Below are positions 1 to 64,000 of a stretch of DNA of 64,000 nt, piece after piece. This stretch comes from Typhlomys cinereus. Taxonomy: Eukaryota > Chordata > Mammalia > Rodentia > Platacanthomyidae. Position numbers and translations under genes: made by a program. The stretch covers positions 820,068 to 884,067 of the forward strand of contig JALPQD010000630.1 in the NCBI GenBank assembly GCA_023101885.1. Reading direction: 5' to 3'. How positions within the stretch are numbered: position 1 is the first letter of the stretch; each line of letters begins with the position of its first letter. The notes under the pieces are model-generated. The model was not told where the DNA came from, ran no database searches, and saw nothing but the letters and a program-made list of their open reading frames with translations.

Positions 1-439
1 CTGAGTGGTATTGGGCACCAGGCTTTATTCCCAGTGTTTCCCGCAAGAGATGAGCACTACCTGCAAAAACAGTTACTATCCAAGGATTCATCCTGCTGTG
101 ATCACCCAAAACAGTCACATTCTTTTAGTGCGGACATTTTAGGAAGTAAAGGGACACTGATAGTATTTGGTGTACTGATGTACTGTGGGTTTGAGGGGAG
201 AAAAAAAACAGAAAGGTACTGTAAGAGAGGTTGTGACAGTTTCAGCTGTCAGTTATTGCTTACAAGGCAAGTGTGTGGGCAGTTCTTCGACAGCTGTCTT
301 AATTGCCTGATTCATGTACAAGACCCAGACCACAGTGGATAGAGCTATTTCCTAGCAGGTGGATATGGCGGAGCTAACTAGTTAGCATTTTTGGCAAGTT
401 AGAAAGCAAGTTTGTAACATTAATACTTGATCTTGACTT

Positions 440-592
440 TGAGGGAGGTGTGGCCAGTTTCCTCAGTTCCTGATGGTAATGGTCCATGATGGACTATAAC
501 CAGGAATTTTAAGCCAATAAAATCCCTTTTATTCCCCAGGGTTTTTGGGTCAGGTGTTTATTAGAGCAATGGAATATAAATTAAAACAAAGA
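440..592 (+). mobile_element. LTR-like remnant (MaLR type), 3' end
   Basis: The stretch reads like the 3' end of a rodent MaLR-type LTR in sense orientation. It has an AATAAA-like signal at about 518, then a segment resembling the usual run-out ending in AATAAA/TAAA-rich sequence at about 560-590. The left border is not visible and no target duplication was found, so the family assignment is only probable. Confidence 0.4.
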
Positions 593-929
593 CAGGATTA
601 GTATTGCGTTAATGGAGAGAGATGGTGGGACCAGAATAAAAGGGGTAAGAGCAAAAAAAGGAGTGATAGAGTTTTGACTAAAGGTAGACGGAATATGCAA
701 TCAAGTAACATCTCTCAGGAGACTACACACAGAGACCCTGCCAACCAGGCCAGTCTTCGTTCTGTGGGAGCAGAAGATGAGACAGGAAAAATAAGGAAAA
801 AATAACAAAAACTCTACAGGCCTTCCTAAAAGGACATTGATTTTGAAAACAGAGGAGAGTAGATGTGGAAGGGAGAGAGCACTGGGTGGAGTTTAGGATA
901 GGAGAACTGACAGACCTGATTGCTAGACT

Positions 930-1600
930 ATCTTGAGTCTTTCAGTGTTTCTTCCCTGGCTCTGCGGGAGCCTTCCACCCTCTGCCGCGGGTGTTCCCAT
1001 TCTCCACTTCGGGTCTTCCTTTGGGTGCCTGGATTACAGAGGTAGCCTGTACCCTCCAGTGCCTTGCAGGCGGTGTCAGATGCTGGTCGCACCTCTTGGA
1101 GTTGCTGCAGAGGGCCAGTAGGAATGCTGGCCCTGCCTTGCTCTTTCCAGTGTTCCTCACGTGCCTAGAATCTGTGTGGAAAGGTCTTCTGTAGACTTTG
1201 GTTCCCTCCACGTGTTCAGCAAACTGCATGTTGTGTGGATCTAATTCAAAGTTTCTTTTCCACTGTCTAGCAATATTCTGCTGGCCAGGTTTCAGCACAT
1301 AGTCCTATGACACTTGCTCTGTGTTCCTGGGAGTGGTTTTCACAGGCTTCAAGGCTGTTCAGTCTTCTAGAAATGGTGTCTCCATCTTAGTTGCCTGCTG
1401 CCAGACACTCAATGCTGAGGAGAGAGGTTTATTCCCAGCATCGCCTGCTAGTGCTGCAGCCCTGGATTTGGCCTCTTTCCAGCTGTTTAGAGTGCCTGCG
1501 GCTCTCTGATAGCAGTTTTTCAGCTTTCCCCAGAGACTCAGGAACACTTTGCTTGGTTGTTGTTTGCCATCTTGAGCTTTTGATATTCTTGGTGTGAGAA
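930..1600. other. Unassigned GC-richer block with long antisense ORF
   Basis: This block is distinctly richer in G+C than the intron around it. On the minus strand it holds an open frame of 118 codons (1298-942), with a 62-codon frame just upstream (1547-1359). I do not recognise the product: no domain, signal peptide or catalytic motif is visible. The block follows the LTR-like remnant and could be internal sequence of the same element or an old retrocopy. A chance open frame in GC-rich sequence is equally possible. Confidence 0.35.
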
Positions 1601-1746
1601 ACTGACATCTGAAAATGTGGGAATTGATAATCAGTTTGGGGTTATTATTTCACTATTCTCACCATTTGTTCTGGAATTTTGATCAGATGTATATTACATC
1701 CAGCTTTATTTATTCCAGCTACTATTAAATTTATGTGTAGAAAGCA

Positions 1747-2047
1747 GCTTGGAGAGATGGCTCAGTGGTTAAAGTTCTTGCTATGCAGGTAAGATGATGA
1801 GGTTTCACATCCCCAGATCCCATATAAAATGACAGTGGCCGTGGCAGCCTACCTGTCATTCCAGGCTCAGAAGGTGAGACCGGAAATCCCCAGAGCAAGC
1901 TGGTTAATGAGATTAGCCATATTGCAACCTCTACTTTTGAAGCCCTGCCTCAAAAAGAAGATGGAAGATGATAGAGGATGATATCTGATGAACTGTACAC
2001 AGCTGCATGCCTGCACCCCTCATAAATGAAATGGAAAAAAATATTTC
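1747..2047 (+). mobile_element. tRNA-derived SINE (B2-superfamily, older type)
   Basis: It starts with a tRNA-like head (GGAGAGATGGCTCAGTGGTT) and has a degenerate B box. The body differs from the abundant 260-bp family of this window, and the copy ends in an A-rich stretch at about 2035-2045. No clear target duplication was found, which fits an older insertion. Confidence 0.7.
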
Positions 2048-2908
2048 AGGGAAATAGACTTGCCAGAAATACAGACTTACATTACATCCCAAGTATATTG
2101 CTTAGTGGATTATCGTAAATGTATTCGTGTAACACCTAAAATTTAAAACATTCAGTCTTCCAAAGGTTTCCTTACCTGGAATTTTCAAATTCTAGATTTT
2201 TCTTTTTTCAGATACTTTTATTTTTCTGCTTTTGAACTTTGTACACATGAGAATACAATCTCTATCTCTTATTTCAAAATTTGTTTTGTGGTGATGGGGA
2301 TTGAACTGAGGGCCCAGAGCTTCCATAGGTGGTTCCCTAGCTTTGTTTCTTTAATTTTCCTCTGTGATTTCCTTGGCTTAGCAAAGTGTTCTCTGAGTGT
2401 GGTAAAGTCAATGTTAAGGTTTTATTTAGAATCCAGCTTTTCCAGGGGTCCTCAGAAAAGTTTAAGTAACAGCAATTCTTGGAGAAGAGGGTTGCTTAAA
2501 GCTCTAAGCCTGTTACATTAGATTCCATTAACTGGTAAGATATTGGTTTATCCCTGACATACTACAGTTGGGCTATTTCCAACTTGTATACGATGATTTC
2601 AGATATGTATATAATGTATCTTGATTGTAACCACCCTGCTTTTTCTTCCCACTTCACCTCAGTGCTCCCTCCCCACAAAGAAACTGTATCTTTGGTTTTT
2701 ATAATATAAAAAAGCATAAAAACATATTTTCCATTTTCTGGATATATAAAGCCATATGTGGGGATGACATACAAGCTTTATGGAGTTTTGCTAATAAAAT
2801 TTTGAAGTAGTGAATAATATTTAACAATGATGACATGTTGCCTATTCACTGAATAATGATATAGGCAAGTCATAAATAAATTTTTTTTTAACCTTAACTA
2901 TCTTATGA

Positions 2909-64000
<61,092 letters not shown>

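Overview
This is one window of a mammalian nuclear genome. It holds a single recognisable protein-coding gene on the + strand: DCAF6 (also called IQWD1 or NRIP, DDB1- and CUL4-associated factor 6). Fifteen internal exons lie between 2984 and 63921. All have AG/GT borders and compatible phases, and together they give 2,202 nt (734 codons) of uninterrupted frame. The first exons (start codon and N-terminal WD repeats) lie upstream of the window, and the last exons (C-terminal tail and 3' UTR) lie downstream.

Layout: 1-2983 is the end of an upstream intron. Exons at 2984, 3919 and 6330 encode WD40 blades. Exons at 10578, 11889 and 12378 encode the basic and Ser/Pro-rich linker. Exons at 22868 (171 nt) and 31401 (60 nt) are frame-neutral, have unusual donors, and look like isoform-specific cassettes inside about 29 kb of intron. 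Exons at 42147, 46546, 47871 and 48185 encode the conserved linker and the fast-diverging acidic region. The exon at 59070 carries the IQ motif. Exons at 62433 and 63833 return to WD40 sequence. The split WD40 array would fold into a DDB1-binding propeller, making the protein a substrate receptor of CRL4 ubiquitin ligases and a calmodulin- and nuclear-receptor-binding cofactor (known for the family, not shown here).

Organism: a rodent is most likely. The introns carry B1-like (7SL-derived) SINEs, ID-like tRNA SINEs, B1-ID dimers and many copies of a roughly 260-bp tRNA-derived SINE with a B2-like head and a (CA)n tail. The body of that SINE does not match the mouse/rat B2 I know, and the dominant SINEs I remember from jerboa and kangaroo rat also look different. 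I therefore favour a non-murid rodent and cannot name the genus. Older mammalian repeats (L2, MIR, MaLR-type LTRs) are also present.

Most interesting signals: (1) a 161-bp inverted copy of an intronic segment pasted 1.85 kb away and flanked by a perfect 17-bp target duplication with no poly(A) tail; (2) an unlisted exon-like block at 27906-28030 with good splice sites that would bring an in-frame stop (candidate poison exon); (3) a 106-codon in-frame read-through after the exon ending at 48512, with an AATAAA 127 nt beyond its stop; (4) a young SINE that appears to supply the branch-point region of the exon at 10578; (5) a perfect 29-bp direct repeat on either side of the exon at 46546. I saw no bacterial-type operon, CRISPR array or other self-contained system.
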